Positions 36,867 through 57,659 of a DNA stretch of 64,000 nt are shown here, piece by piece. The notes under the pieces were generated by a model that saw only the letters and a list, made by a program, of their open reading frames with translations, was not told the origin of the DNA and searched no databases. The position numbers and the translations under genes are program-made. Each line of letters opens with the position of its first letter. Position 1 is the first letter of the stretch. Origin of the DNA: Syngnathus acus (taxonomy: Eukaryota > Chordata > Actinopteri > Syngnathiformes > Syngnathidae); assembly GCF_901709675.1 (NCBI RefSeq), contig NC_051087.1:10927884-10991883 (forward strand), written 5' to 3'.

Positions 36867-38423
36867 ATGGATTCACCGGGCGGCCCATACCTGAACACGA
36901 GGGCGCTCCTCTCACCTCTCGGCGCTACCCGCCTTTGCCAGCTGGCGATGGGTTGTGCCGTCATCGCCATGGTGATCCACACTGCGGGCTACAGCGGTTC
37001 CCACGGTGTGTTCTGCATGGCCGTATGGTGCTTCTGCTTTGCCATGTCGGTGGTGATCTTCTTCTTGGATGCCACACGTCTCTACAGCTGCCTGCCAATT
37101 TCTTGGGACAACCTCACCGTCACATGTGCTGCCTTTGCCACACTTGTGTAAGTCACCTCTACATTGCAAAAAAAAAAAAATCATTCCCAATATATGAAAC
37201 ACCTTAAAAGTTTAATAAGATAATTAGTGCAGACAAATGTTATGGCATGTATTAAAAAAAAATACTTGGCAAACCAGTTTTCTACTTTTATTTTGGAATA
37301 TGTTGAATGTAACAACAGAATGAACAAACTCCACCGTGCTTGTCCTCCAAGAGTAATTCAAATAAACGGAGACTGTGTGCGCCAGAAATGTCCCAGTCCA
37401 ATTCATTCTGTTTATCTATTAATATGTTGTTGACATCGCCTGCATTCCCTGAAACAAAAACAAACAATTCCCAGTTCTTATGATAAGTACACATAATAAA
37501 TCGGAGGTACAGTATTTAAAAACATCAACATAAGTATTTGCTTGGGGCCAAGAACATTATCGCTCGCAAACAGTTTACTTTGCTTTTGCTCAGGCTTTAG
37601 GGAAAGAACATGCTGGAGTGTCGATTTTGTGCAGATCTTTTGCCAGTTGTGTTACCGTCTACGCTTTCTGACTGAAGTTTTTTAAAAGCATGAAAAAAAG
37701 GCACTCATTCAATACAAATATAAAATGACCTTGTGGATATGTTTATGTCTATATCTCCTTGTGTTTATTTGCAGGTATGTGACGGCCTCTGTGGTCTACC
37801 CGCTCTTCTTCGTCCGATCCGAGTGCCCCTACGCTGGCTGCGATGTCCGCAATTTCCGCATTGCGGTCACTGTCTGCTCCATCCTGGGGACTCTGGCCTA
37901 CGGGGTCGAGGTGGCCCTGTGCCGAGCCAGACCGGGACAAGCCGTAGTAGGCTACATGGCCACGGTCTCGGGCCTCCTCAAAGTAGTCCAAGGCTTTGTG
38001 GCCTGCATTATCTTTGGCGCTCTGGCCAACGGGAGTCAGTACTCCCTCTACGCCGCCACCATCTACTGCGTTGCTGTCTACGCTTTCTGCTTTGCCCTGA
38101 CTACACTGGTGGTCATCATGACGCTGTGCGGGCGTACCAAAACGGTGCGCTGTATGTCCTTTGATCGCTTCGTAGTGGTGTGCACCTTGCTGGAGGTGCT
38201 GCTCTACCTCAGCGCATCGGTGGTGTGGCCCGTGTTCTGCTTCGACACCAAATACGGCTCACCCTGGCGACCGTCCTCGTGTCCTCAAGGGAAGTGTCCA
38301 TGGGACAGCAAAGTGGTGGTGGCCGTTTTCTCCGTTGTCAACTTGACGCTCTATGTGGCGGACCTGGTCTACTCGCAGAGGATACGATTTGCCCCTTCAC
38401 ATTTGGCCTCACGTAGGCCCTAA
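36867..38423 (+). CDS. myadml2: Myeloid-associated differentiation marker-like protein 2
   Basis: A 309-residue, eight-span MARVEL-domain protein of the MYADM family; molecular function is little known. The two coding exons are 36867-37147 and 37775-38423. The start ATG gives MDSPGGPYLNTRALLSP. The first MARVEL domain covers about residues 17-150 (LGATRLCQLAMGCAVIAMV, then YVTASVVYPLFFVRSECPY). The second covers about 155-300 (SFDRFVVVCTLLEVLLYLSA and ASVVWPVFCFDTKYG). Length equals that of human MYADML2 (307) within two residues. The coding exons are clearly more GC-rich than their flanks, especially exon 2. Its place directly upstream of pycr1 matches the human neighbourhood, which supports myadml2 over other MYADM paralogues. 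Confidence 0.9.
37148..37774. other. myadml2 intron
   Basis: The single coding intron, with donor GT at 37148 and acceptor AG at 37773-37774. It is AT-rich and nothing else is recognised. Confidence 0.6.
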
Positions 38424-39088
38424 CACAGACTTTTAATTTTGTCAGGCAGCTGAATGTTTTTTTGTATCATCACAAGACATTTACCACATCCTGGCATGCA
38501 TATCACAAGGGACATTTTGATAACATTGATGACGATTTACTATACTATACTGTTCAATCTGGATGCTCTCAGGAATGTGAACTTGGAATGTAATCGACAC
38601 ATGCGCTCAAAACCACACCCCAACCACACATCTTTGAACTGACCCTTCTTGACCTCTTAGGGGATTAGGCTGACTAGACTGCCTCACCCAAACAGCCGCT
38701 TGCTACGTGCTGTCAAATCAGCTTTGAATTGGGCGGTCACGTGGTCCAACACTTATTTTCTTTTTTTATCCTTTGCAAAATAATACATACAAGTTTGTAA
38801 TATAAATAGCAGATATGCGACTGGTATCTGCGGTATGGCTGTTATCTGAAAAACTTACACCAGATGATAGAAATGATATTACCAATAATAAACACGTGGC
38901 TTTTCTGCACTAAAAGTAAATGACTGTGAATGTGCCCCATAAAAATGGTAAAGTTAAAACACACAACATTTATGATTGCACAATTCAAACATGGGCAGGG
39001 TGACACAAATACCGTATGTTTGCACACACTTTCAAAGTACACATGAACCCGTCAGCATCATGTCCCTGTTTTATTATACTTTTTAAGT

Positions 39089-39413
39089 CAGGGGTGTCAA
39101 ACTCATTTCTTTCGCGGGCCGCTTTGTAGTCATAGCTTCTTTCGGAGGGTCATTATGACTGTCAACCCAAATAAATGTATGAGCACCTCATATTATATAC
39201 AGTAAAAGCTACAAAACAAAATGACAAGTCGTTTTCAAATAAGACGAGTAAAAATTGGTCAAATATTTAAAAAAAAAAAAGATATTAAAAGTGAAGACAA
39301 TTTGCAATTCTAGTAATGACACACGAATTTGATGCACAATTTGTCTTCGCGGGCCACATAGAATGATGTGGCAGGCCGTATCTGGCCCCCGGGCCTTGAG
39401 TTTGACACCTGTG
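39089..39413. mobile_element. hAT-type non-autonomous element with exact 8-bp target duplication
   Basis: Ends are CAGGGGTGTCAAACTCA and, reversed on the right, CACAGGTGTCAAACTCA. TTTTAAGT flanks the element exactly on both sides (39081-39088 and 39414-39421). The interior has CGCGGGCCGC and CGCGGGCCACAT words, the family's typical paired blocks. It is the best preserved of the copies in this window. Confidence 0.93.
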
Positions 39414-39609
39414 TTTTAAGTGGTTGGGTTACATACGAAACATTTGGTAAGTTTTGTAAGTCCAATTTCGCAGAATCAGCGCGCACGAGGTTTACATACA
39501 ATCATTGCTAGGTATGTCATGTCTGGACTTTTAATTATTCTTTTTTTTAATCAGTCTAATGATAAAGACCATCTTCAATTACTTTTAAAAAACAAAATTG
39601 GGTGAACAA

Positions 39610-39945
39610 GCTTGAATTTATTCTGTGTTTTCCCTTCAATCAATACAGAGTCAAAATTATGTATCCAGGCAAAATAAAAAAAATAGATACACTCCTAGTC
39701 TCCCACTAATAATTGATTTAATGTCCCTGAGCAATTTAAGCAGCCTCTCTTTGAAGCTTGTGCCATTGTTTTGACTTGATATCCGACCACTTGTTTGGGG
39801 AGAGGATCGAGTTCATTTCAATTGATTAGTTCCCTGAAATGCATTTGACATTTAAACATAACCCACATACTATGATTAATAGGGTTGTGGTCAGGACTTT
39901 GAGAAGCCATTTCAGAAAAGAAAAGTAAATCTTCTCTATTCGTTC
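39610..39945 (-). mobile_element. Tc1-type transposase remnant
   Basis: On the minus strand, SQSPDHNPINHSMW (around 39870-39915) matches the C-terminal catalytic block of Tc1 transposases, normally SPDLNPIE-x-x-W. Here the catalytic glutamate position is asparagine. Downstream residues GYQVKTMAQASKR fit the usual tail. The frame is broken by a stop after FRELIN, and the N-terminal two thirds are absent. It is a dead fragment. Confidence 0.7.
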
Positions 39946-40075
39946 CGGAATGACTTTTGCCGAGCGGGGATGGAGCCTTTTCTGTTAGCGGTCCGTCTCT
40001 CTGGAATGACCTCCCCTTAAATGTTAGGCAAACCCCTTTTCTGTCCATTTTTAATGCGCTATATAAAAAAGTTGT
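39946..40075 (+). mobile_element. LINE 3'-end fragment
   Basis: In one plus-strand frame the sequence reads SLWNDLPLNVRQTPFLSIF then a basic stretch, the usual C-terminal end of L2/CR1-like ORF2 proteins. An in-frame stop lies just upstream. It abuts the Tc1 remnant, so one of them interrupted or truncated the other. Confidence 0.55.
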
Positions 40076-40079
40076 ACTT

Positions 40080-42540
40080 TATCTGTCTCAGATTGGAGAC
40101 ATCTCAATTGTGCACATTTGAATCGTGCCATTATTTTGGCAACTACTAACAAAAATAGTGTGCATATCATTGAGAAGGGTTGCAAAAATTATTTTTTTCT
40201 TTCACACCCCAACATTAAATTGGTAATGCTAAAAATGGTGAGCTTGAAGGCGTGCCTGTTCCGCAATGGACTTTCTTCTGATAAATCCCACAGGGATATT
40301 TCTCATTAGAGGCAACTCTTGCATCACTTGTGGATACATCTGAACTGACTTGATTAGGAGATGGAGAATCAGAGCAATGGAGAGAGACACCTTGAAATAA
40401 AAATCAGAAACACCGGCCATTGACAGCAATACAATGACTTGTTGCCTCATTCTAAGTAGGAATATTTTCATTTTATGGTCAGGTAACGAGAGTCAGCGCC
40501 TGCAACTGTTGGAGCAATATTCTCAAAAGTACTAAGATATCCAAGTCCACTGAGAATTGTGTTATGGAGATTCTCTATTCTCATACTAATAGTATAATAA
40601 GAATAACAATAATATAATGTAACATTCACATTCCCTGCCCCCCTGCCAATGTAACTAAATATACTTATTGTCTACATTCCCATTAGAACCCATTGAAAAG
40701 TGAAAATGTTATCTTTGAAAATTTCCAGAAGAAATACAATTTTACTCATGCACACAGACTGAAATTTGCACTAGACTGGTGCTGGGTGTGAAAATACGGC
40801 CCCAAGTATTAATGATATTAGAATATGAAATATGTCCATGAGAACATAGCCAAATTAATGTTCCATATGTACATGAATGCAACCTATCTTCAGATCTCCA
40901 TTTAGAAACTCCTTTGACTTTCTCACTCCCTCCAGACTCATCTTAAACATAGCTGTGTTTAAACACACACATGGCACTCGATGAAACCCTTTGACACAGA
41001 TTCGCTGTGACAGGTGTCCATCATAACATCTCCAATGGGAATGCAGTAGATTTCTGCCAAATGCTAAACTGGAAACGTGAGCTGAGGTTGAATGTGCAGG
41101 AAAAAAAGAAAAACACGGATGGTATTCTGACAGATGTAGCAATGGACAAATTAGAAGGAATATCTACGATTAATATATAGTATTTTGAAATATGACTTGC
41201 TGTTGTGTTTTCTCATGTGCACACCATCTTGTCTTGTACTTGACAAGTGGAATACAAGTTGTTGTGTTGGATTTGTGTTTTTCATTTTTTTAATTTATAA
41301 TTGAATTAGATTTTTTTCTAAATTGAAATAAAGAAAAAAAGCACACTGCTATATATTGCTGCTATAACAGTGCCATTTCGTTGATACATACAAAAACTTC
41401 ATTCCAAGCATCGGGAGTAAAGACTTTTGGATGAACTCTGTAACGAGCCATTTCAAAGGGCTGTTCTCAGATATCAAGCTTCTTGTTTGCACCTTGACAT
41501 TTTAATTGGATCCGTGCAGTTATATTGGAAAGTGTGATCCCATTTTACACCAAGTTGGGCTTTTTTTTTTTTTAAACCTGTCAATATCACAATCCCACCT
41601 ATCAAAGGAATACTTCAAACCCAAATGGCCTAAAGCCAAAAATGACTTAATTGAAATCAGCCAGGCGAAGCCTTTCATAAAGACTGTAATTAAATACAAA
41701 GTCAAGTAAACCTGGAAATACTTTTCTAATTTCATACTTGGTATGTGCAAAGACCCCCCCCCCCCATTTCATTTGGGACTCTAACTGCTTAAGGAAAAGA
41801 AAAATTTGAACTTGAAGAATTTGAGAAAGCAGCCCATGCTATTAATGCAAGTGTGTTCTGAATCCCCGACAGCCACAGATAGAAATGTAGCTTTTCTATT
41901 AAATAAGACAAAATTGAAGAGAAGTAAAAACAAGACATCAGCCAAATGGAAAAAAGTTCCTCCAAAGCCACATGAGATGGTATATTAAGTGTTCACACGT
42001 TGAGTTGCACAGCATGACAAATAACACATTTCACGCGTAAAATTGAGTGTGACTGTGTAAATTGAAAAGGAACCTGGTTAGTTGACTTACTCTGCATGTA
42101 GTCACTGCTGTGACTATTCTAAAACACCTTTCCCTTATGCTTGTTAATCAGTGTCATCCAAAGCATCCAATTAGACATCTGAAAATCAAGCATTTGAAAA
42201 TTCGAACTAAAACGCTGTCCATTTCATGTGGATACAAAAACTCGAGTGTCTTTTTGTGAAGACGAAAAGGATGGTAACAGCTGGTGTGCCTTGTGCTTTA
42301 TATATAGAAATGAGCGGTAAGAAAATCCTTCAGATTGCATTCCTTTCCAGAAGCATGGTATGAAAATAGATGTGAGACGGCCAGGCAGAGCAGACTTCAC
42401 ACACAAGAGTGGACCTGTCTCATTCAAATGGGCAGAGTTCAGATTGAAACATCAAACTGACAGTTACTGGAGAAAATAGTTTACCACCTGAGAACTGGAT
42501 GATCCTGAATTAAAATAGAAATAGTAAAACATTCATTTAT
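40080..42540. other. myadml2-pycr1 intergenic DNA, no recognised gene
   Basis: AT-rich unique-looking sequence with short open frames on both strands. None shows a domain I recognise. A C run lies at about 41754-41765. Confidence 0.45.
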
Positions 42541-42544
42541 ACCG

Positions 42545-42740
42545 ATGGATAATTTGGAGTCTTCAATTAACTCAACATGATTGGGAGGGCAGAGTACTTG
42601 GAGAAAACCCAGGCAGTCACAGGTATAAGGAGAACATGCAAAGGCCAGTGGGGGGGGGGGGGTTAGGGGTGTTTAAACCCAGAGCATCTCAACAGTGAAT
42701 ATAGTAAGCACGAGACCACTGTGCTGCTGCCACTTTGTCA
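42545..42740. repeat. Dispersed repeat fragment with GGAGAACATGCAAA core
   Basis: The stretch contains TGGAGAAAACCCAGGCA, GGAGAACATGCAAAG, a G run and ACCACTGTGCTGCTGCCAC. These are the usual blocks of a very common fish dispersed repeat. A diverged copy in the opposite orientation lies at 50915-51040. Confidence 0.6.
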
Positions 42741-44880
42741 ATCTAAGAATTGACTATGATCATTTAAATTCCAATAAATATGCTTTCAAAATGAACACCA
42801 AACATCCTTGAAGATCATTTGGGATTTTCTTTACCGTCACATTGGACCGAGGTTTAAACCAAAAACTTCTTAACTTTAAGCCAAATATACTAATCGCTAT
42901 CCCACTGTACTGCCCCTTGAAAAATCACATTTTCAATTTCTTGCATAGAAATGGTGGGGGCGAAAACGAGCCATACATTCCGTCACTATTGACACTGCAA
43001 AATTAATGATTCTGATTCATTAGAATTAGGTGTTGTCTACTGCCCGGGTCGTGTGGATTTTCGGGACATCTCAAGCCGAATGAGGAAGCGGATGCTGGTG
43101 GCAGTAGAGGCGACGAGCTTGCCTGGCAGCATACGTGGCTGGGAGTGTGCTTTTTTGTTTGTTTTCCTAATATGGCAGCTTATTAAGGTCACCTAGTGAT
43201 AAAAAAAAAAGAATAATTCTTAGCTAAGCAATCTAGGTATCACTCTAATAGCAAGTGGGTGAAAGAGTCAATAACATGAGGCCATAGTATGTTCCCAACA
43301 TGGCGCCGTGCATCAAACGGTATAGCGAGGGGGATTATTTTGGCAAATACAAGATTAGATGCAAAAAAATGGGAACATCAGATATTGATCAAACTTTACA
43401 ATATTTCTCCCTTTTCCCATCAAGACCTCAATGTGGGATCTCCGGAGTGACACTTTAATGTTCATTTGCCAACCAAATATTCCCATACATTACTGCTAAT
43501 TTTGTCTATGAGTGCAGTATGAAATCATACAAGTAAACCACTGTGCTTCACTGGTAACATTACGAGGGCTAGTAGGCAAATATGTCGCCCAGTAGCGGCC
43601 TCCTGTACTCCACTAGTGGGACCATAATGCCCTCTAGCAGTGTTGCCAAAACTGTCATACCGTTATGCAGACATGTCACACAGTGGTGGAAGCCATTAGT
43701 GGGAAAGAATATAAAAAAATATATATATATATATATATTTTTTAAATTTATTTATTTATTTATTTTTATTTTTATTGTATGTTTATCTATTTATTTTCTT
43801 TCATGACTATAACTTTTTTTTTCTGTCGTGGGAGTTGAACGTGTTTTGAAGTAATGCCGACACACACGGTGTTATGAAGAATTTAATAGCTTGGAATTAA
43901 GTGAACATTATTATTCCGTCACGCCAGCACAAGGTGGAACGTGTCAGAACAGGTAGGGTGCGGCTTTGGCTTTTAATGTTGAGCAATGGATGTGGCACAA
44001 ATGAAGTAAGGTTGTGACACGCTCCTGACAACTTACTGACATACTGCTTTGAAAGTCACTGAAAAAAATGAGCCATTTCCAGGTCAAACAGCAATAATAT
44101 ATATTTATATAAAGCTATTTGTGGCTCGAAAATGTTAAAATGATTCACTCTGCTTAAGTGGAAGTTCTGACACGTAACAAAAAAGTATTCATGTAGAAGT
44201 AGAAGTACAGAACTACTGTACAGATTCAACCTTTTAAATTGAAGCTGTAAATTACAGGTTGGGAAACATACAAAAGTAAAAACAGAAAAAACTGTTATAT
44301 GACACCTGGTTTGGTGGTGAATTTGTTTTTTTTGTTTTCAAAACAACACAAATTTAGGTCAAATCGACCCAACTGCTAAGGTCACTCCAATATTTAACCC
44401 AGCAGTTTAGTAATAAGTAAACTCAACTTCTGCACCTGTTTGAGTGTTCTACAAGTGTGTTCTAGTTCTACAAGTGGACAGAAATGGAAGTAAAAGTAAA
44501 GCATAGTCGTTCTAGGTGTGTGCGTGCCGAATTGACCTACTAGTGACCTACCACTTACATGGACAATTCAGTAGTAGGAAAAATGATTGTCTAAAGCAAC
44601 CAATATAAAGTATCGATATCTGTTTTCAAATTTTGTGAGTAAAAATGTCATTAGGGAATTAAGAAAATTTAGAATACATTAAAAATGCAGGATATACTTG
44701 CATAGTAATTAAATATTTGTAATATATGCAAAAATTATTGCGTGGTAATGCCAGACACTTAAAGCTTTATGTTAGATTTAATAGTTTGTCAAGTATGCTT
44801 TGCAAGAAACAAATGAGGTCATAATTTTCCACATCTCAGAATAAATATATACTTTTCGACTCATCGGTCATTTCACTCCA
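42741..44880. other. Distal upstream region of pycr1
   Basis: No gene is recognised. An AT-only microsatellite followed by TTTA/TTTTA simple sequence spans about 43715-43805. Confidence 0.45.
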
Positions 44881-44884
44881 CAGA

Positions 44885-44893
44885 TGATGAAAC
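44885..44893 (+). promoter_or_regulatory. C/EBP-ATF response element in pycr1 promoter
   Basis: TGATGAAAC fits the C/EBP-ATF composite consensus TGATGNAAN. PYCR1 is a known ATF4 target in mammals, so an ATF4 role is expected. It lies about 110-240 bases upstream of the inferred non-coding exon 1. Confidence 0.55.
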
Positions 44894-44899
44894 TGGCTG

Positions 44900-44907
44900 T
44901 GACGTAA
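44900..44907 (+). promoter_or_regulatory. CRE-like site TGACGTAA in pycr1 promoter
   Basis: TGACGTAA differs from the perfect CRE at one base. It lies seven bases after the ATF composite site. Two reverse CCAAT boxes (ATTGGT at about 44935 and 44966) follow, as expected of a TATA-less promoter. Confidence 0.5.
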
Positions 44908-44999
44908 TAAGAAATCCCGCCCACATGCGTTTTTATTGGTTGCTGCTCCTCGTCTTCCTAATATAATTGGTCAGCTTTGTCTGAGTAACGATTGCGGGC

Positions 45000-45132
45000 C
45001 ACTGGGCTAGTGCGAGCGCCAAGCCACGTTGACACCAAAAGTTCATTTCTTTTCTTTTCCTCCGGCCCCGTAAGGTACGTGTCACTTAGGCAGCTGTCAG
45101 TGACGTGTCGACAGTTATTTATCCAACCAAAG
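45000..45132 (+). other. pycr1: Inferred non-coding exon 1 of pycr1
   Basis: A GC-rich stretch ends in CCAACCAAAG, then GTAAAA, a usable 5' splice site at 45133. No ATG-led coding segment of PYCR1 lies here. The left edge (transcription start) is a guess. Confidence 0.45.
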
Positions 45133-45404
45133 GTAAAAATCCCTTTTTAAGAGCATATTTGTCGTGTTTCTTGTTTAGACTTACTGGCGATGAATGCTTG
45201 CTAACTGTTTACTAGCTTTCTAGCAGAGGACAGGCTGTCACAAGTTAGCATGGCGCATCAGCATCTTTTGAATCAGCATCAATATCAGTGAACTTGGAAT
45301 ATATGATTTATTACACTGTTTGTGATGAACAGCAATAGATTTCATGTTATGCTACTCCTCAATGCCGAGAGGTTGTGGGCTCGGAAAGTTCCGTTTTCCC
45401 CTGG

Positions 45405-45441
<37 letters not shown>

Positions 45442-45605
45442 GCAGTTTGTTAGCGACCCATTTTTGCCAAAACAAGACTTTCATAAAACAATCATAATGT
45501 GCATTTATTTGATTATATTGTTTTTGGTGTTCTTTTAGGCATGCACAATAACAAACGTTTCATTCTTTTTCCTCCCAGAGCACAGAAGCCCCTTCATCTG
45601 ATAAA

Positions 45606-54419
<8,814 letters not shown>

Positions 54420-56629
54420 TAGTAAAGAAACAAAAAGACAAACAAACGCATTTTACATTACCAATCTACAGATGGCCATGCCTCTTGTATACCTTCTCAG
54501 CCATGCACCATGCTCGGCTGACTCAGGTGTCTGGAATGCCCACACCAATGATCAATATTTCTGTTACCAAATTATTTATTTCATTCTACTATTTTCTACT
54601 TAGTGTCTCTCATAAAGACACGCATGCATCTATGTTGTGCTGCACTTGTATTGTCTCGTGCACATCCACATAGATGAGTGAGGTCAAAGTATATTTTGTC
54701 CGTTCATAGGCACCATATCTTTTGTCTGTGCAGTAATCAGTCAATAGCATTTGGGAATGGGTTGTTAATTATGGTTTGGAAATTGATTTATGGAGGATTT
54801 TTACCTGCTTAGGGTCTGAACAGCCTTTATTATTAGTAGTAGTAGTAGTAGTAATATTATATATCACATCTTTGTGGACATTGAAGACGGATTATTCTAC
54901 AACTATTAAGGCATTGGTAACCTTTTTTCTCACAAGTGTCCGTCGTATCACATGGTCCTGTTCGTTTTGTTAGTATAATACATCCCTGTTGTGATTGTGC
55001 ATTTCCAAATGTCCCAATTGTTTTAAATTAAACCAAATTTTCTAATGGCAACCACTTCTGGTTTGGTGTTCCCATTTCATGCAACATTAAACAAATTGAA
55101 GCAAAAAGGTTGTTTGGCTTCCATTCACTTTGTATGTTGGTTGTGCTATTTTTCATGCTGTGTTGTCATGCTGTGACGACAACAGTAAGCATCTCCGGCT
55201 TTATTGTCCCCAAGTGATGACTGAGGATACAACCTGGTCTGCAGATGCCGGCATTTTCTTAAATTCTTCCATTTGCACATTTCTGTGGAGCTCAACTTTG
55301 TCTCGTCATATTTGGCATTTGTCACATGCATCTAGTTAATATTAGGATTATGCATAAATAATTGAATGCTGCTGTCCCTGTTATTTTTTCTCAACACTAC
55401 GAATACCCAAGCTAAGAAGAAACGAACCAGAATCTGCTTATTTTTTATGTCGTGGTTAACTGTGAAGGTTGAAAAAAGTAATAAAATTAACAGTCCATAG
55501 TGCTGATTTCTGTTTAGAAATTCTGAAAAATACTCAAAGTCCGTATGAAAATTTTACTCAAGACAGTATTTGTACTTCATTATGTCATTATTGTTGTGTT
55601 AAAGTCCAGTGTTTTGTTAATCCCATTTTTATGACCAAAAGATTATTCAGTGGGTCCCACTACTGCTAAGATTAGATGAAATGAAACGAATGTATCTGGA
55701 TCAGGAGTCACCAAGTCTGGTCCTCAAGGGTGTGTTGCATTAGGGCTGCACCTAAAACGGGCTGGATTGTGCCATTGAGGACCGGAGTTGGTGACCCCTT
55801 CTCCAGATACATTTATTTCATTGATAGATTCACATTGCTATGTGAATGTCTTGCACCTAAGACTTTCTTTAAAAAAAAAAAAAAAAAACATTTCAACACG
55901 TCAGTATAGCAGCAGATAACAATAGATGGATAGAATCGACTAGTTTTGTGTAGACCACAGTTTGGAAAGTGCCTTCTATCCACAGGTAAGCCAGATGCTA
56001 CCTGTCATCTGCATCCAATCAATTTAATCACTGACCTTTGCGAGAACATGTTTGCATATCAAGGAATGCGGATGCCAGACACCCACATGTTTGAATTCAG
56101 TGGAGCCCTTTTGCAGTCATCCAACAAACCTAGAGAACATCACACAAACTGAAATAAACAACTGCGAGCAGTGTGCTTAAAGGTGTTCTGAACATGTGTT
56201 TGTTTGACGTACTGTGAAAGCCAGGCTGATATAGTATCAGTTTGATGCAGCTGTCACTTGAAATAATAACACAAAAAGAGGAAGCGCCTTCAGTTTCTAA
56301 ATTTCTATACATGTCATGAATGTATTTGAACAATAGGGCCCATAAATAACCACAAGAAACAACCAACAACAGTAAACACATTCATGCCCATGACAATTTA
56401 GTGCTGCCGTGGCTCTCTGACGAGTTTCAGCTCTTCAGCTCTTCCAAATCTGATGTCAAAATGCTTAACCCAACCAATGGTAATTGTAACTCAAGCTGCT
56501 CAAAATACATAGCTACGTGTTGGGAAAATAAGCCAGCATGTTGTTTGCTTGTGTCATCATGCAAGGGTTGTCATCTTTGAACTACCTTATTGCTATGGGA
56601 TAAATAGTTTCTTACATGAGAGAGTGAGA

Positions 56630-56662
<33 letters not shown>

Positions 56663-57650
56663 ACTTTCCACCACAAAACTGTGTGTGTGCTCGTCCCTTA
56701 GATCAGTTCATAAATAAGTTTTATCTAACAAATGTATAGTGTCATGTCAGATTTGTTTAAACTGCATCTCGACACTAGTCCTGCCTGTGAGCTTGCACAA
56801 ACAGAGGCAACTACTTGAGATAAAGTCGTCTCTTATCTACTCAATGCTGATAAAATGTCTTGATGAAAAATAGCACCTTGGGGAAAAAACCCTATACAAA
56901 GATAGGAGCACAAGTTTAAATCAAATCCTAAGGCCTTCAACAATTTTTAGTGTTGTGTTAGTTTGATACATGAGCCATTGTCTGTTTCTTAAAATGATGT
57001 GTGCTATCTTGACATGATAGCGGTTGTTTTCTTGAAATCATATCTGGCAGGAAACAGTTCATTCTTGCCAGTCAGCATTTTCAGCAAATCATCTCCCACC
57101 ATTTTAATATTATTATTGTTATTATTACTGCTAGAATCTTGCATTATTTTTTTACGCGTAGCCTGCCGTTCTCTCGCATTCCCATGACATGACTGTGAAT
57201 TGAAGACTAAATTGTTCATAGCATGTTCATGAGCATGTGAACAGTTTGCTGGAGTGGCTAACGTGAGACTACGCAGATTTCTGACGGCTGGTTATAGCCC
57301 CCATCAATCAATCGGTCAATCAATCGATTAATTGATTCATCAATCAATCAAACAATCAATTAATCAATTAGGGTTGTTTTCTGTCCTTGTTTCTGTCTTT
57401 TTGTTATTTGCAGAGGTTGAAAACAATGAGCCTCAAAATGTAGGGACGTAAAACGTCATAAAAAATACTATACAGAACAGAACCTACAAAAAGTAAGTGA
57501 TTGTATTTGCAAGGATAATTCTCGTGACTAGTTTTAGAATTTTGTGCACATGTGTTATAGGGTAAAAACAGTCAGGAAGTGTGAGATAATATAGGCTGCA
57601 TTCTCTCTTGGTAACCGAATTTGCAAAAAGGAAATCCTCCACTTAATCCT
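54420..57650. other. pycr1 3' UTR and intergenic region
   Basis: Simple repeats are an AGT run at about 54829-54852 and a GT run at 56632-56653. A fold-back element lies at 55690-55811. An ATCA/ATTGA-type repeat lies at 57303-57370. No coding gene is recognised. Confidence 0.5.
55690..55811. mobile_element. Fold-back (palindromic) short element
   Basis: The left arm has ATGTATCTGGA, GTCACCAA and TGGTCCTCAA. The right arm has their complements in reverse order (TTGAGGACC, TTGGTGACC, TCCAGATACAT). The whole is about 122 bases with a short centre. The termini resemble hAT ends, but no direct target duplication was seen. Confidence 0.7.
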
Positions 57651-57659
57651 CCACTTGTG

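Noticed and set aside
37733-38164. 143-codon alternative frame within myadml2 exon 2
   Set aside because: It is a shadow of the MARVEL-coding frame in GC-rich sequence.
43582-43806. Open frame with Ile/Tyr/Phe repeats
   Set aside because: It is a translation of AT-only and TTTA simple sequence.
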